Assembly (NCBI RefSeq): GCF_004363045.1
Contig: NZ_SNYJ01000001.1
Span: 383,218-447,217, forward strand
Direction of reading: 5' to 3'
Origin: Aureibacillus halotolerans
Lineage (GTDB): Bacteria > Bacillota > Bacilli > Bacillales > DSM-28697
DNA length: 64,000 nt
A model generated the notes under the pieces. The model searched no databases and was not told the origin of the DNA. It saw only the letters and a program-made list of their open reading frames with translations. Position numbers and translations under genes: made by a program. This document shows, piece after piece, positions 8,742 to 18,315 of this stretch (its first letter is position 1; every line of letters begins with the position of its first letter).

Positions 8742-10010
8742 TTACGCATTTTGTTTTGCTTTTGCTTCCTTGCCAACAAAACGCCAGAAGTTGTCCGCAA
8801 ACAGATCAGCCACGTCTCGCTTAATCTCGTCTTCGCTAATTGTCCATCCCGTTTGCAAAATGTCGTTGTACTTGTCAATCAGCACATCACCGATCAATTG
8901 CTTAGAATGGCTCCACTTATAAACAAGCTGCTCAAGAACGCGAGCATCGGAATGCTGTGGAATCATACTTGTGCCGAGCATTTCCATGCGCATACGTGTC
9001 ATTTCGTTAATAATGATCGGGTTGTTCATAAACCACCAGCAACCGAAAATCATTAAGTTCGAGAATTTGCGTGCCAACACGACGAGTTCATGCTGGTTTT
9101 CACGTGAGAGCATCGTGACAATAAATTTATTGTCAGGATAATGAGAAAGCAAATGCTCAACGGCATCCATGGAGGCTTTTCCTAAATAGTCTCCAGCATC
9201 TCCAAGCCTCGGATTCACTTGCTTTTTCACGCCAATCATCATAGCAAATGGCAGGCTGTTTTCTTTTGAAACAGGCAGAATACATTCTTCAATGACTTTT
9301 CCACGGAAGGAATCCTCAGGGAAGGCAAACGTTGGTGGCAAGGACACGGCCATATAGACAGGGTCCATCCGTTTAATCCAATCGTTCAAAAACCGGCGAA
9401 CTTCTGCAGCTGTTTGCTCTGACCAATTGGCATCCACCTTATAGCCCCAGCCCTGCAGCTTTGGCACAGATTGCTCAAACTGGTTCAACAATGGGTCGAT
9501 ACGTAAGGCTGCGTGGAATGGCGCCTCAGCCTTCTCTCCTTTTTCCCAAGAAACACGTTCAAGGTCATCAAACGGATCATTGGTCATGACAACATGATTC
9601 ACATTCGCCGCCTTCAACACATTCGCCACAGCTTGCTCACTAGTAAGCTTTTCAAAATGAGCACGGTACGCATTTAAATCTCTCGTCGACGGATCGAGAC
9701 CAAGTCCTTGCAAGCAAGTAAGTACCCCGCGACAGGCTTCACTTACTGGAGAATGCTTAATAAACAGCTCGTCCCAAATCAAATCAGCCTGTTCACGTTT
9801 GCTGAGCTCCCAGAAAGCTTCTGGCGTGATATCTGTCCAACGCATCACTTCAGCAACCAAGTAATGGTAGGTTAACAGCTCGTCAATATCCCAAAGCAAA
9901 ATGTCTCCGAAATTTGGTGAATACAGATGCGTATGCATGTCCGTGACCGGCTGCTTTTGAATAGCCTCGTGTACGACAGTTTCCAGTTGGTCTTTCGATT
10001 GAATGGTCAT
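8742..10010 (-). CDS. uxaC: Uronate isomerase, short Bh0493-like form
   Basis: 422 residues of the amidohydrolase-superfamily uronate isomerase group, converting D-galacturonate to D-tagaturonate (or glucuronate to fructuronate) as the first step toward KDG. The metal motif HTH is at residues 26-28 (TDMHTHLY), and the characteristic GCWWF block lies near residue 345. Classical UxaC is about 470 residues; the shorter length and N-terminus fit the B. halodurans Bh0493 subgroup, which is known to isomerise galacturonate. The start at 10010 is chosen because GGGAGG precedes it and it lies one base after the uxaB stop; a longer frame runs back into uxaB. It is the last gene of the operon. Confidence 0.87.
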   Translation of the reverse strand: MTIQSKDQLETVVHEAIQKQPVTDMHTHLYSPNFGDILLWDIDELLTYHYLVAEVMRWTDITPEAFWELSKREQADLIWDELFIKHSPVSEACRGVLTCLQGLGLDPSTRDLNAYRAHFEKLTSEQAVANVLKAANVNHVVMTNDPFDDLERVSWEKGEKAEAPFHAALRIDPLLNQFEQSVPKLQGWGYKVDANWSEQTAAEVRRFLNDWIKRMDPVYMAVSLPPTFAFPEDSFRGKVIEECILPVSKENSLPFAMMIGVKKQVNPRLGDAGDYLGKASMDAVEHLLSHYPDNKFIVTMLSRENQHELVVLARKFSNLMIFGCWWFMNNPIIINEMTRMRMEMLGTSMIPQHSDARVLEQLVYKWSHSKQLIGDVLIDKYNDILQTGWTISEDEIKRDVADLFADNFWRFVGKEAKAKQNA

Positions 10011-10011
10011 G

Positions 10012-11523
10012 TTACTTCCTCCCTTTCGAATATGGGCCAATGTGTTGGCTGATTGTTTCAAGCACGCCTTCCTGAAGCATTGCCGTTACATTTGAGACGA
10101 CGGCATCCTTCCAGCCGGTAATCTCGTTTAAGTCGCTCCCCCACACATCCTTCTCGGCGAGGATATTTTGCACGAACGAATCAATGCTCTGCTGCTCGAT
10201 ATCAAATGTGCTCCACTCACGCTCAAACAAAGCGATCGCTTCATCTTGATCGCGAATTTGATATAAATCGTTTTCCCGTTTCCCTGTCAAAAAAGCACCA
10301 TCTCTGGCTACAGGACGCCCATACAATAGCTGTGCAGCGAAAGAAAGCGCCAGCAATGGTGGGACTTGTTGCTCCTTTTCCACGTAGGTAAACAATGAGG
10401 GCAAGAGGCGAGACTTCCATTTTTGTGTCGCATTCATGCCGATATCTGTTAAGTAATGTTGTGTGAAGGGATTTTCAAAACGTTCAATCACAGACTGTGC
10501 AAATGCCTGTTTCTCTTGCTCATCAAAATCGAAGGCAGGAATGAGCTCACTGGACAACGCATTCTCGACAAAAGGTCTTAACACGGGATGGCGCATCGCT
10601 TCGCCCACCGTATCAACGCCTGCCAGATATCCAACTGCGCTTAGCATCGTATGAGGGCCATTTAGTAGCTTAACTTTAATCGTACGTTGCGGAGCCACAT
10701 CTCCCCATTTCACATTTAAGCCTGCATCCACAAAGGGGAGCACCTGTTCAGCCTTTTCATCCCCTTCAATCGCAAACAAATGATACGGTTCACCAATTAC
10801 GACCAGTTTATCACTATAGCCAAGTCGTTCCTCGTACGTTGTTTCTTCACCTCTTGGATAGCCTGGTACGATCCGGTCAACGAGCGTATTGCAAAACTGA
10901 TTTTCCTCCTGTACCCAGCGAACAAAATCCTCCGACAACTCCCAATCTTTCGCTTTCATTACAACGATTGATTGCAGGAATTCGCCGTTGTTGTCCACGA
11001 GCTCACAAGGAACTATCAACCACCCAGGAAGTTTAGCTAAATAACGGTGATGCAATGCCAATGCCAGTTTTCCTGGAAATGACAGCGGCGCTTTTTCCGG
11101 CTCATAAGGCTCTTTCTCATACACGAGACCGGCTTCCGTCGTATTGGAAAATACGACTTCAATATCTGGCGATGCAGCAACCTCAAGGACTTTATCCCAA
11201 TCCTGATATGGATTAATGCCTCTTGAAATTGAGGTGATGACTTCTGCGTCGTCAATCGTTTCCCCATTATGAATCCCTTTTTGAATGTACGTATACAGTC
11301 CATTCTGTGCGTTCAGCTTCGGAACGACCTTCCCATGTGGAGTCGGTTGGATTGCAACGACGCGCCCATTAAACAGTCCCTGCTTGTTCATCTCTTGAAT
11401 CATCCAATCGACAAAACCGCGAAGAAAATTGCCTTCGCCGAATTGGAGGACTTTTTCTGGTAGCTCCTGTGAAGGATTCGATGATTTAACCTGTGCTTCA
11501 TATACGCGTTGATTTAGTTGCAT
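10012..11523 (-). CDS. uxaB: Tagaturonate reductase (altronate oxidoreductase)
   Basis: 503 residues of the mannitol/altronate dehydrogenase family. It reduces tagaturonate to altronate with NADH, the second step of galacturonate breakdown. The N-terminal nucleotide-binding part contains LQFGEGNFLRGF (residues 26-37), VVFSNTTEAG follows near residue 127, and KVKLLNGPHTMLS near residue 287 holds the family's catalytic Lys/Asn/His pattern. Length matches the family. GGAGGG precedes the ATG. It sits between uxaA (39-base gap) and the uxaC-like gene (one base gap). Confidence 0.92.
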   Translation of the reverse strand: MQLNQRVYEAQVKSSNPSQELPEKVLQFGEGNFLRGFVDWMIQEMNKQGLFNGRVVAIQPTPHGKVVPKLNAQNGLYTYIQKGIHNGETIDDAEVITSISRGINPYQDWDKVLEVAASPDIEVVFSNTTEAGLVYEKEPYEPEKAPLSFPGKLALALHHRYLAKLPGWLIVPCELVDNNGEFLQSIVVMKAKDWELSEDFVRWVQEENQFCNTLVDRIVPGYPRGEETTYEERLGYSDKLVVIGEPYHLFAIEGDEKAEQVLPFVDAGLNVKWGDVAPQRTIKVKLLNGPHTMLSAVGYLAGVDTVGEAMRHPVLRPFVENALSSELIPAFDFDEQEKQAFAQSVIERFENPFTQHYLTDIGMNATQKWKSRLLPSLFTYVEKEQQVPPLLALSFAAQLLYGRPVARDGAFLTGKRENDLYQIRDQDEAIALFEREWSTFDIEQQSIDSFVQNILAEKDVWGSDLNEITGWKDAVVSNVTAMLQEGVLETISQHIGPYSKGRK

Positions 11524-11562
11524 ACATTTCCCTCCAATCGTCTGTTAGTCCTCTCTCTAGTC

Positions 11563-13068
11563 TTAGAGAATTACACCGTCTTTAAAGATCGAGATTTCTT
11601 TATAGCCAAACTCCTCGTTTCGCGTTAATGTCTCACCAGAAGCAAGGGCGACGATGTAATCAAGCAATTCGTCCGTTACCTCTTCCATTGGCTTGCCTTC
11701 GAGAAGCTGACCTGCATTAAAATCAATCCAATGCTTTTTCTTTTCAGCGAGCTGTGAATTGGTAGAGACCTTCACTGTCGGAACAGGACCTCCAAACGGT
11801 GTACCTCTCCCCGTTGTGAATATGACAATATGCGCCCCTGCTGCGGACAACGTCGTCACAGAAACCAAATCATTTCCCGGTCCTTGAATAAGGTTCAATC
11901 CTTTTTTCTCTAACCGACCGCCGTAGGGAAGCACATCTACTACGTTGGCAAAACCACCTTTTTGGACACAGCCTAACGACTTTTCCTCAAGTGTTGTAAT
12001 GCCTCCGTCCTTATTACCAGGTGAAGGGTTCTCATACACTGGCTGGTCATGGCGAATAAAATATTCCTTAAAGTCATTGATTAAATGGACAATCTTGTCA
12101 AAGGTTTCTTCATCTTTTGCACGGTCCATCAGGATCGTTTCTGCACCAAACATTTCTGGGACTTCGGTCAATGCGGTTGTTCCGCCATGACCAATTAAAG
12201 CGTCGGAAAACGCGCCAACAAGTGGGTTGGCAGTGATGCCAGAGAATCCATCCGAGCCACCGCATTTCAAACCGACCTTCAATTTGGACAACGGGATGTC
12301 CTCTCTCGTAAAGGAGCGTGAATACGCAAACAGCTCATTAAGCAGCTCAAGCCCTTGCTCCATTTCGTCGTCAGCCTCTTGAACCCCTAGAAACTTGACC
12401 CGATTCTCATCATAATCACCAAGTACCTTTTTAAACTCACTAATATGATTGTTTTCACAGCCTAGCCCTAAAACAAGGACACCCGCTGCATTCGGGTGAT
12501 GGACGAGGTTGCTGAGGATGGTCTGCGTATACAAAAGGTCGTCTCCAAGTTGAGAGCAGCCGAAGAGATGCGCATAATGATACACACCGTCCACGCCGTT
12601 CCCCTTCATTTGCCGATCTGCAAGCGCTGCTAGTCGCTCAGCGGTTTTATTAATACAACCTACAGTATTAATAATCCAGATTTCGTTGCGGATACCGACA
12701 TCCCCATTGGGTCGGTTATAGCCTTTAAATGTTCTTTCTGTTCGTGTGGTCTCTGTTTTTGCCGCCCTATTTTCAGGCTTGTATTCGTAGGAAAGCGTTC
12801 CTTCAAGCTTCGTTTTCATGTTTTGAGAATGAATCCATTCTCCCGCTGCTACAGCGTCGGTCGTTTTTCCAATCGGGAATCCGTATTTCATCACATCGGT
12901 TCCCGCTGGAAGATCGAGAAGGGCAATTTTATGGCCCGCTGGAATGTCTTCCTTACAAATGACTTCACCCTCCGGCAATGAAACCGTCTCTCCCTTTGCG
13001 AAAGGTCTCAGTGTCACAACAACATTGTCTCCGGTATGCACACGTAAAAATGGTTCTTTGATCGCCAT
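11563..13068 (-). CDS. uxaA: Altronate dehydratase
   Basis: 501 residues, full length for UxaA, an iron-dependent enzyme that removes water from altronate to give KDG. The N-terminal SAF-like part (residues 1-90) is followed by the large catalytic part with the landmarks GYNRPNGDVGIRNE, GLGCENN and GLKCGGSDGFSG, the last holding a conserved Cys, and FTTGRGTPFGGP near residue 415. The ribosome binding site is GGGAGC. The gene lies 17 bases after the Gfo/Idh gene in the same operon. No missing residue or frameshift is visible. Confidence 0.93.
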   Translation of the reverse strand: MAIKEPFLRVHTGDNVVVTLRPFAKGETVSLPEGEVICKEDIPAGHKIALLDLPAGTDVMKYGFPIGKTTDAVAAGEWIHSQNMKTKLEGTLSYEYKPENRAAKTETTRTERTFKGYNRPNGDVGIRNEIWIINTVGCINKTAERLAALADRQMKGNGVDGVYHYAHLFGCSQLGDDLLYTQTILSNLVHHPNAAGVLVLGLGCENNHISEFKKVLGDYDENRVKFLGVQEADDEMEQGLELLNELFAYSRSFTREDIPLSKLKVGLKCGGSDGFSGITANPLVGAFSDALIGHGGTTALTEVPEMFGAETILMDRAKDEETFDKIVHLINDFKEYFIRHDQPVYENPSPGNKDGGITTLEEKSLGCVQKGGFANVVDVLPYGGRLEKKGLNLIQGPGNDLVSVTTLSAAGAHIVIFTTGRGTPFGGPVPTVKVSTNSQLAEKKKHWIDFNAGQLLEGKPMEEVTDELLDYIVALASGETLTRNEEFGYKEISIFKDGVIL

Positions 13069-13085
13069 TCGCTCGCTCCCTTTCT

Positions 13086-14381
13086 TTAGTTTGGTTGAAC
13101 GGACACAGGCTTTAACAATTCTTTAATTTGAATTGGCTTTCCAGAAGAGGCAGATTTCCAAATCGCTTCTCCCGCTGCAATTGAATATGCCCCTGCTTCT
13201 GAGCCTGCCAATATTTCATAGCCTCGATGCGGATCAATACCAAGGAATATATCTTCAATGAGAAGTGGGTCGCCACCACCATGACCTCCGTCATTTTGTA
13301 CCACATTGATTTGCTCCTTCGCCCCAAAAAGAGGAAAGTAATCTACGGTTTGTTCAGGGACTTCAAATGGCACCCTGCTGAGTTCATGAAATTCTGTCGT
13401 TTCTATCCGTCCCTTTGTTCCATTAATGGCTAGACGATACCCCTCGTATGGCAGTGAAAAATTGATTGAGTAGCTGAGCATGGCGCCTTTGTCGTATTTC
13501 ATAACAGCCGTGTACGTATCTTCAATCTCAATCTCATCATCAAAAATACATTGATCTGCCCGATATCCAGTATATGCGCTACCCGCAGCCTGGTCCCCTT
13601 GGATATGATCATCAAGGACGCTTGTCCGGTTTGTTCGCGTCGTCCATCTTGTGTAGTAAGGGCATACATTTTGTTCGGAGCAGGTTTCACAGTGACGTCC
13701 ATTTCGCTTCGATGGATTGTGCTCTCCGTCTGGTCCATAATAATTCAATGCGCCATAGGCAAATGCCTCGACTGGCCTTTGATCCGTCCACCATTGCACG
13801 AGGTCAAAATGGTGTGTGGATTTATGGACGGACAACCCCCCCGAAAATTCTCTCATCCGATTCCAGCGTTTAAAATAACTTGCGCCATGATACGTATCAA
13901 TGTACCAATTTAAATCGACTGAGGTGACACGGCCGATTTTGCCATCCAAAATCATTTCTTTAATTTTACGATGAAATGGACTGTATCTATAATTGAAGGT
14001 AACGATAATTTTTCCCTTACTCGCTTTTTCTGCTTCGATGGCACGTACAGCGTCTTCTGCTGTTGTCACCATTGGCTTTTCTGTAATCACGTCAATGTCG
14101 TGTTCAAGCGCTTTCAAAATATAATCAATATGAGTGTTGTCACGACTCGCCACAATGATGACATCTGGTCTCGTCTCTTGAACCATTTGGTCAAAGGCTT
14201 CGGCAGAGTAAGTAGGAACATCTTTAATCTGCGGAAGTCGCTCCTTGCTAACAGCAAAGCGACGTGGGTCTGCATCTAGCATACCGACCAATCGTCCATA
14301 CTGTTCATATTGCGTGACCAGAGGTTTAATAAACATGCCAATCGCCCGGTTGCTAATGCCACAAACTGCATATGATTTCAT
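13086..14381 (-). CDS. Gfo/Idh/MocA family oxidoreductase with Cys cluster
   Basis: 431 residues, first gene of the uronate operon. The N-terminal Rossmann fold and the EKP motif (residues 101-103) mark the NAD(P)-dependent Gfo/Idh/MocA family, whose members oxidise or epimerise sugars and sugar acids. HKSTHHFD near residues 186-193 is the usual active-site region. A less usual insert carries Cys231, Cys234 and Cys240 with His230 nearby, which could bind a metal. Its place ahead of uxaA-uxaB-uxaC suggests that it acts on a uronate or uronide upstream of galacturonate. The actual reaction is unknown to me. GGAAGGGG precedes the start. Confidence 0.82.
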   Translation of the reverse strand: MKSYAVCGISNRAIGMFIKPLVTQYEQYGRLVGMLDADPRRFAVSKERLPQIKDVPTYSAEAFDQMVQETRPDVIIVASRDNTHIDYILKALEHDIDVITEKPMVTTAEDAVRAIEAEKASKGKIIVTFNYRYSPFHRKIKEMILDGKIGRVTSVDLNWYIDTYHGASYFKRWNRMREFSGGLSVHKSTHHFDLVQWWTDQRPVEAFAYGALNYYGPDGEHNPSKRNGRHCETCSEQNVCPYYTRWTTRTNRTSVLDDHIQGDQAAGSAYTGYRADQCIFDDEIEIEDTYTAVMKYDKGAMLSYSINFSLPYEGYRLAINGTKGRIETTEFHELSRVPFEVPEQTVDYFPLFGAKEQINVVQNDGGHGGGDPLLIEDIFLGIDPHRGYEILAGSEAGAYSIAAGEAIWKSASSGKPIQIKELLKPVSVQPN

Positions 14382-14848
14382 CGTTTTCCCCTTCCAAAAG
14401 TCTTCTGAAGGCCCTCTACTCCCTAAACGGCCTATTCGAACGTTTCACTTCGTTCGTCCAGAATCTTTCGTTGTTGTTTTTTGTAAGCGGATTCACAAAA
14501 TGAACTGCTCTTTTCTTTGAGATGAGCATCGACTCGCTCAAACCAGCACAACGTTACAGCAAAACCAGCACCACTCAATCGACAGTCTCTCACCTCCACG
14601 TTTTTTCTCATTTAACGTATAGAGTGTCGGTCTACTCTTTATATTACCAATTTGCTGACGATACTTAAAGAGACTATTTTAAATACCATTTAAATCCATA
14701 TACTTATTTGGATTTCATCTCACAGCTCTTCAATCTATAATTTAGCGATTTATCAAAGAATATCGTACTATTCTAGATGATTTCTCTCGTGATAGATTGT
14801 CTTTTCAATCTCAAAATTAAAGGATTTCTATTTAAGTAAAAAGAATGC
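14382..14848. other. Divergent control region between uronate operon and its regulator
   Basis: Noncoding stretch that must hold the promoter of the minus-strand uronate operon. A short inverted repeat, CGAACG with an 8-base spacer and CGTTCG, lies at 14439-14458 in the probable leader of that operon. The rest is AT-rich (14640-14850), as expected for a regulated promoter. I could not assign a convincing minus-strand -35/-10 pair. Confidence 0.45.
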
Positions 14849-14854
14849 TATAAT
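14849..14854 (+). promoter_or_regulatory. -10 box of the AraC-type regulator gene
   Basis: A perfect TATAAT lies about 50 bases before the start codon at 14905. The -35 is weak (TTTCTA or TTCTAT, 17-18 bases upstream), fitting a promoter that needs activation. Confidence 0.6.
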
Positions 14855-14863
14855 CTTCATGAA

Positions 14864-14877
14864 TGTAAGCGTTAACA
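14864..14877 (+). promoter_or_regulatory. cre site (CcpA operator)
   Basis: TGTAAGCGTTAACA matches every position of the Bacillus cre consensus TGWAANCGNTNWCA. It begins ten bases after the -10 box, so bound CcpA would block initiation or elongation. This implies carbon catabolite repression of the regulator gene and, through it, of the uronate operon. Confidence 0.82.
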
Positions 14878-14904
14878 CATAGTGATTGCTAAAGGAGGGG
14901 ACAC

Positions 14905-17220
14905 ATGTTTCGGCAACGGAAATCATTTTATATTCGCCTGACCATGTTTATTGTGCTCATTAGCACCGTCCCCGTATTAATTGTGGGGGTCTTTTCATAT
15001 ATTCGTGCATCCGATACACTTCAGGAAAATGTGCACACAGAAAAAATACAAAGTGTCTACCAAAGTCAATTAAATATTGAACAAACGTTAAAAACCGCTG
15101 ATCATTCCCTTAGTTATTTTGTGAACTCATCGTTTTTAAAATCCGTCCTAAAGGAACCTATGTATGCAACACAATTTCAGCTTCTTAATGAGCTAAAGCA
15201 AGAAATGAATCATTTGCAAACCTTTGATATCGGACTGGAAGAAGTACTGCTTGTCAGTTTACGAGAGCAATGGGTCATCGACAGCTTTGGCTTTCGACGA
15301 CTGACAAATGAACAGACAAATACATTTAGGAAAGCCTACACAGACTACCCTGCCGACTCGGTATGGATTTTGGAAGACCCAGAGTGGCTAGGCTACAAAA
15401 TAGATGTAGAACAACAGTGTTCTCTAAGAGTGAATCTTGTCAAAATGGTGCCAGCGAATGCGAACCAAAAAAGCGGTCTAGCCATTGCAAGCTTTCCTGC
15501 ATGCAGATTGCTTACCCTTGATCTAGACACACAGAAAGAAGCGTTTTTTATTCTTGATGAAAATCAAAAGGTCATCGACTCTGAAAGGCTCGATGTGTTA
15601 AACGAAGCGTATGAAAATCCCACTGAGCTTTATGAGTTAATAACAGAAAAATCACAAGTCTCAAAAACAGGTCAGTTCTCTGTAGAAAAAGAAATGGGCG
15701 ACTACACGATTACGTATCGAAAATCGCTGTTTAACAATTGGATCTACGTCTCGTTTATTTCGAATCAAGAGCTAACGAAAGATTCCAGTGCAATAGGCGT
15801 CTTCACGTTAACGATTTGCTTGACGGTCATTCTTATCGTATTGTTTTTCGGTTGGTTTGGCTCTCGTCGAATCTATCGACCTGTGCGAGATTTAAATAAA
15901 ACGATCCTTGCTACCTTATCTCCACTGAAGGCGAAGCAAGCAAACATTGATGAGTTTGCTTTTTTCAATGAGCACATTTTTGATATGCGTGATAAGCACA
16001 ATCAACTGTTGGGAGAATTGAATGGGCAAATGGAGCAGCTCCGTCATTTGTTTATTGTCAATCTCGTTCAAGGTCATCTTTCTTCAGAGAGCATTCAGCA
16101 AAGGATGTCATCTTTGAACTATCCAGAACAATGGACCTCGTTCTGCTTATTTGCGATGCAAATCGACACACTTAAAGGAACAACGTATACATCAAAGGAT
16201 AAGGATCTCCTTTTACTTACAATGAATCGTCTTGTGCAGGAACAAATTCCTGATGACGTTCGACTAACACCAATGGTGAATAAGCATACGTTAGTCCTCG
16301 TGTTAGCCGCAACAGAAGCGGAAAACACAAATGCGTCTTATGAAACGATCGCCAAGGAGCTTATTGCTCTATTCAAGGAAGACTTTGGCATCTCTGTAAG
16401 CATCGGTCAAAGCGCTCCGTATACGAATTTAGCAAATACTCGAGAAGCGTATGAAGAAGGTGTTGAAGCCTTAAAGCATCGGGTGACACACGGTAAAGAG
16501 GCTGTTATTCCTTTTGTAACAATTGAGAGAGATCATATTTACTTCACGCATTATCCACAAAAACAAGTGCATCTCGTCATGGAAGCCATTAGAAATGGCA
16601 ACTTGAAAGAAACGGAGGATCACTTGTACACTACCATTAAAGAAATCGTTTCTACCAATCAACATCCGAACCAGAATCATATTTCTCTCATGCGATTGTT
16701 GAATGACATCATTCAGCTCATGCATCGCATGGGTATTGACTACTTTGAGGTCAACAGCCAAAATACGTTATTTGATAGTCTGTTTCAGCTTCATGATACC
16801 GATGCTATTTATGAATGGTTCCATGTCACACTAATTGCTCCACTCGTACTAAAGATAAATGAACGTTCGAGTGAACAATACAAGAACATTTCAGAACAAA
16901 TCATTCATATGATTCAAGAAAAATACGACACGGACATTACTCTTGAGTCCATTGCCGATGAGCTTCACTATCACCCGAATTATCTCAGCTCAATGTTTCG
17001 GAAGGAAACCGGCTTGTCTTTTACGGAATACTTAACCTCATTTCGTTTAAGTGTTGCTAAGAAATGGTTGATGACAAGCAAAATGCCGATACGTGAAATT
17101 GCTGAAAAGCTCCGCTATGGCAACTCACAAAATTTCATTCGCTCGTTTAAGAAAAAGGAAGGCATGACTCCAGGCAAATACCGCGATTCTCATACCGAGT
17201 TACCGCCAGATTTTATTTAA
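14905..17220 (+). CDS. Membrane-anchored AraC-type regulator with extracellular sensor
   Basis: 771 residues. A membrane helix at residues 12-32 is followed by an extracytoplasmic sensor region of about 260 residues. A second helix lies at about 297-319 (TLTICLTVILIVLFF), then a linker and a C-terminal double HTH of AraC type (DITLESIADELHYHPNYLSSMFRKETG; IREIAEKLRYGNSQNFIRSFKKKEG). It combines a YesM-like sensor and a YesN-like effector in one chain, without a kinase or receiver. It is divergent from the uronate operon and preceded by AAAGGAGGGG and a cre site, so it most likely activates that operon in response to an external uronide. The ligand is not known. Confidence 0.85.
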   Translation: MFRQRKSFYIRLTMFIVLISTVPVLIVGVFSYIRASDTLQENVHTEKIQSVYQSQLNIEQTLKTADHSLSYFVNSSFLKSVLKEPMYATQFQLLNELKQEMNHLQTFDIGLEEVLLVSLREQWVIDSFGFRRLTNEQTNTFRKAYTDYPADSVWILEDPEWLGYKIDVEQQCSLRVNLVKMVPANANQKSGLAIASFPACRLLTLDLDTQKEAFFILDENQKVIDSERLDVLNEAYENPTELYELITEKSQVSKTGQFSVEKEMGDYTITYRKSLFNNWIYVSFISNQELTKDSSAIGVFTLTICLTVILIVLFFGWFGSRRIYRPVRDLNKTILATLSPLKAKQANIDEFAFFNEHIFDMRDKHNQLLGELNGQMEQLRHLFIVNLVQGHLSSESIQQRMSSLNYPEQWTSFCLFAMQIDTLKGTTYTSKDKDLLLLTMNRLVQEQIPDDVRLTPMVNKHTLVLVLAATEAENTNASYETIAKELIALFKEDFGISVSIGQSAPYTNLANTREAYEEGVEALKHRVTHGKEAVIPFVTIERDHIYFTHYPQKQVHLVMEAIRNGNLKETEDHLYTTIKEIVSTNQHPNQNHISLMRLLNDIIQLMHRMGIDYFEVNSQNTLFDSLFQLHDTDAIYEWFHVTLIAPLVLKINERSSEQYKNISEQIIHMIQEKYDTDITLESIADELHYHPNYLSSMFRKETGLSFTEYLTSFRLSVAKKWLMTSKMPIREIAEKLRYGNSQNFIRSFKKKEGMTPGKYRDSHTELPPDFI

Positions 17221-17227
17221 ACAAGCA

Positions 17228-17745
17228 CCTTTGCACCTTAATTTTTAGAGGTAAGCCTAAATAGTGGCTCACACATGTTAAAGTTGGCACGCGGCAAAGA
17301 AAACACGACGAAGTCTTTTTTGAGTTGATGAAGCCCTTATGCCTTTTAGGGTGCAAATAAAACACAATCGCTTCGTCAAAATACTTCGCTTTCACCATAA
17401 ATGGTATAAGGTCAACATCGATTCGAGAGTACCTCATCGTGTTTACTTTACCGCCTGGCACGGCTTCAGCTTCCTCGGAAAGCTTTCCGAGGGGATCTTC
17501 AGCTCGTGCTGTTCCCGCAGGAGTCTACGTATTTTGACTGCGCTCATTGCCTATCTTTATATCTTTATTATTGACTGTTACTTAAAGAAGAAAAGTCATT
17601 ACTCCTGTTGAAGTAAATCCCCCGTTAGTTCAATAAGAAAATGACTGAAAACGACGAAACGTACTTGAGAGTCGATGTTGATCTTATGGCCTTTAGGGTA
17701 AAAGCGAGCGTATGGCAGCTTGTATAAAAAGCATCATCCACAACA
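17228..17745. repeat. Intergenic repeat family, copy A (degenerate)
   Basis: Begins with CTTTGCACCTTAATTTTTAG, related to the end of the intact copy at 51909, and contains the shared blocks GCTTCGTCAAAATACTTCG, CACGGCTTCAGCTTCCTCGG, GATCTTCAGCTCG and AGCGAGCGTATGGCAGC. The central part folds as a long imperfect palindrome (GAAGTATTTTGA against TCAAAATAC). It seems to be a rearranged or double copy; the far boundary is unclear. Confidence 0.65.
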
Positions 17746-17772
17746 AGATTGTATTATATATCGGGTTACATG

Positions 17773-17832
17773 AAAAAACCGAACGGCCTTACGAAATTAA
17801 ACGTGACATTTCGTAGACATTCGGATTTTTTA
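17773..17832 (+). terminator. Possible terminator hairpin
   Basis: An inner perfect stem TACGAAAT/ATTTCGTA with outer CCGAA/TTCGG, flanked by an A run on the left and TTTTTT on the right. It lies 550 bases beyond the AraC-type regulator, so the link to that gene is uncertain. Confidence 0.5.
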
Positions 17833-17838
17833 TTAAGA

Positions 17839-18262
17839 CAACTTTCTCAGTGCAAAATAACCTTCAACGCTTGATGTAATTGAGTGGAAGCATGGTGAGA
17901 TTGATCAATTGACATCTTAAGTACAAATCCTGCTGTATTCAGAATATATAGGGGTCCATGCTCAGAATCTTGTTTTTCTAAAAGATCGCCTTTACGTAAC
18001 TAAACGGATTTCTACGTTCCAAATAACTAGATGAGTCCATTATTAAAAGCTGCCACTACCGAGACTCCTGCGGCAAAGAAAACACGATGAGGTCCTTTCG
18101 AATCGATGTTGCACTTGTACCCGTAGGGTGTAAAAGCGAGCTAAGTGAGACCCCGCAGAGCGCGCACGCGATCGAGGAGGCTCGCAGTTCGCCCGCGGAA
18201 AGCGAGCGTATGGAAGCTTGTATAAAAAATAGCTCAAACTACTATTTTGCAGATTACTCCGA
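17839..18262. repeat. Intergenic repeat family, copy B
   Basis: Begins with CAACTTTCTCAGTGCAAAA, matching the left end of the family, and runs through the shared AGCATGGTGAGATTGATCAA block, the ACTCCTGCGG block and GAGCGAGCGTATGG. It includes the GC-rich GATCGAGGAGGCTCGCAG version of the centre, also present in copy E. The right terminal repeat is not recognisable. Confidence 0.7.
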
Positions 18263-18315
18263 CATGGATTGAAAAAGTTACACAAAATATTTCTGTTCCA
18301 ACCTCATTTGTTAAA

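Noticed and set aside
17213-17461. Short frames in the repeat regions (for example 82 codons on the minus strand)
   Set aside because: They vary with each repeat copy, contain no recognisable domain and have no ribosome sites.
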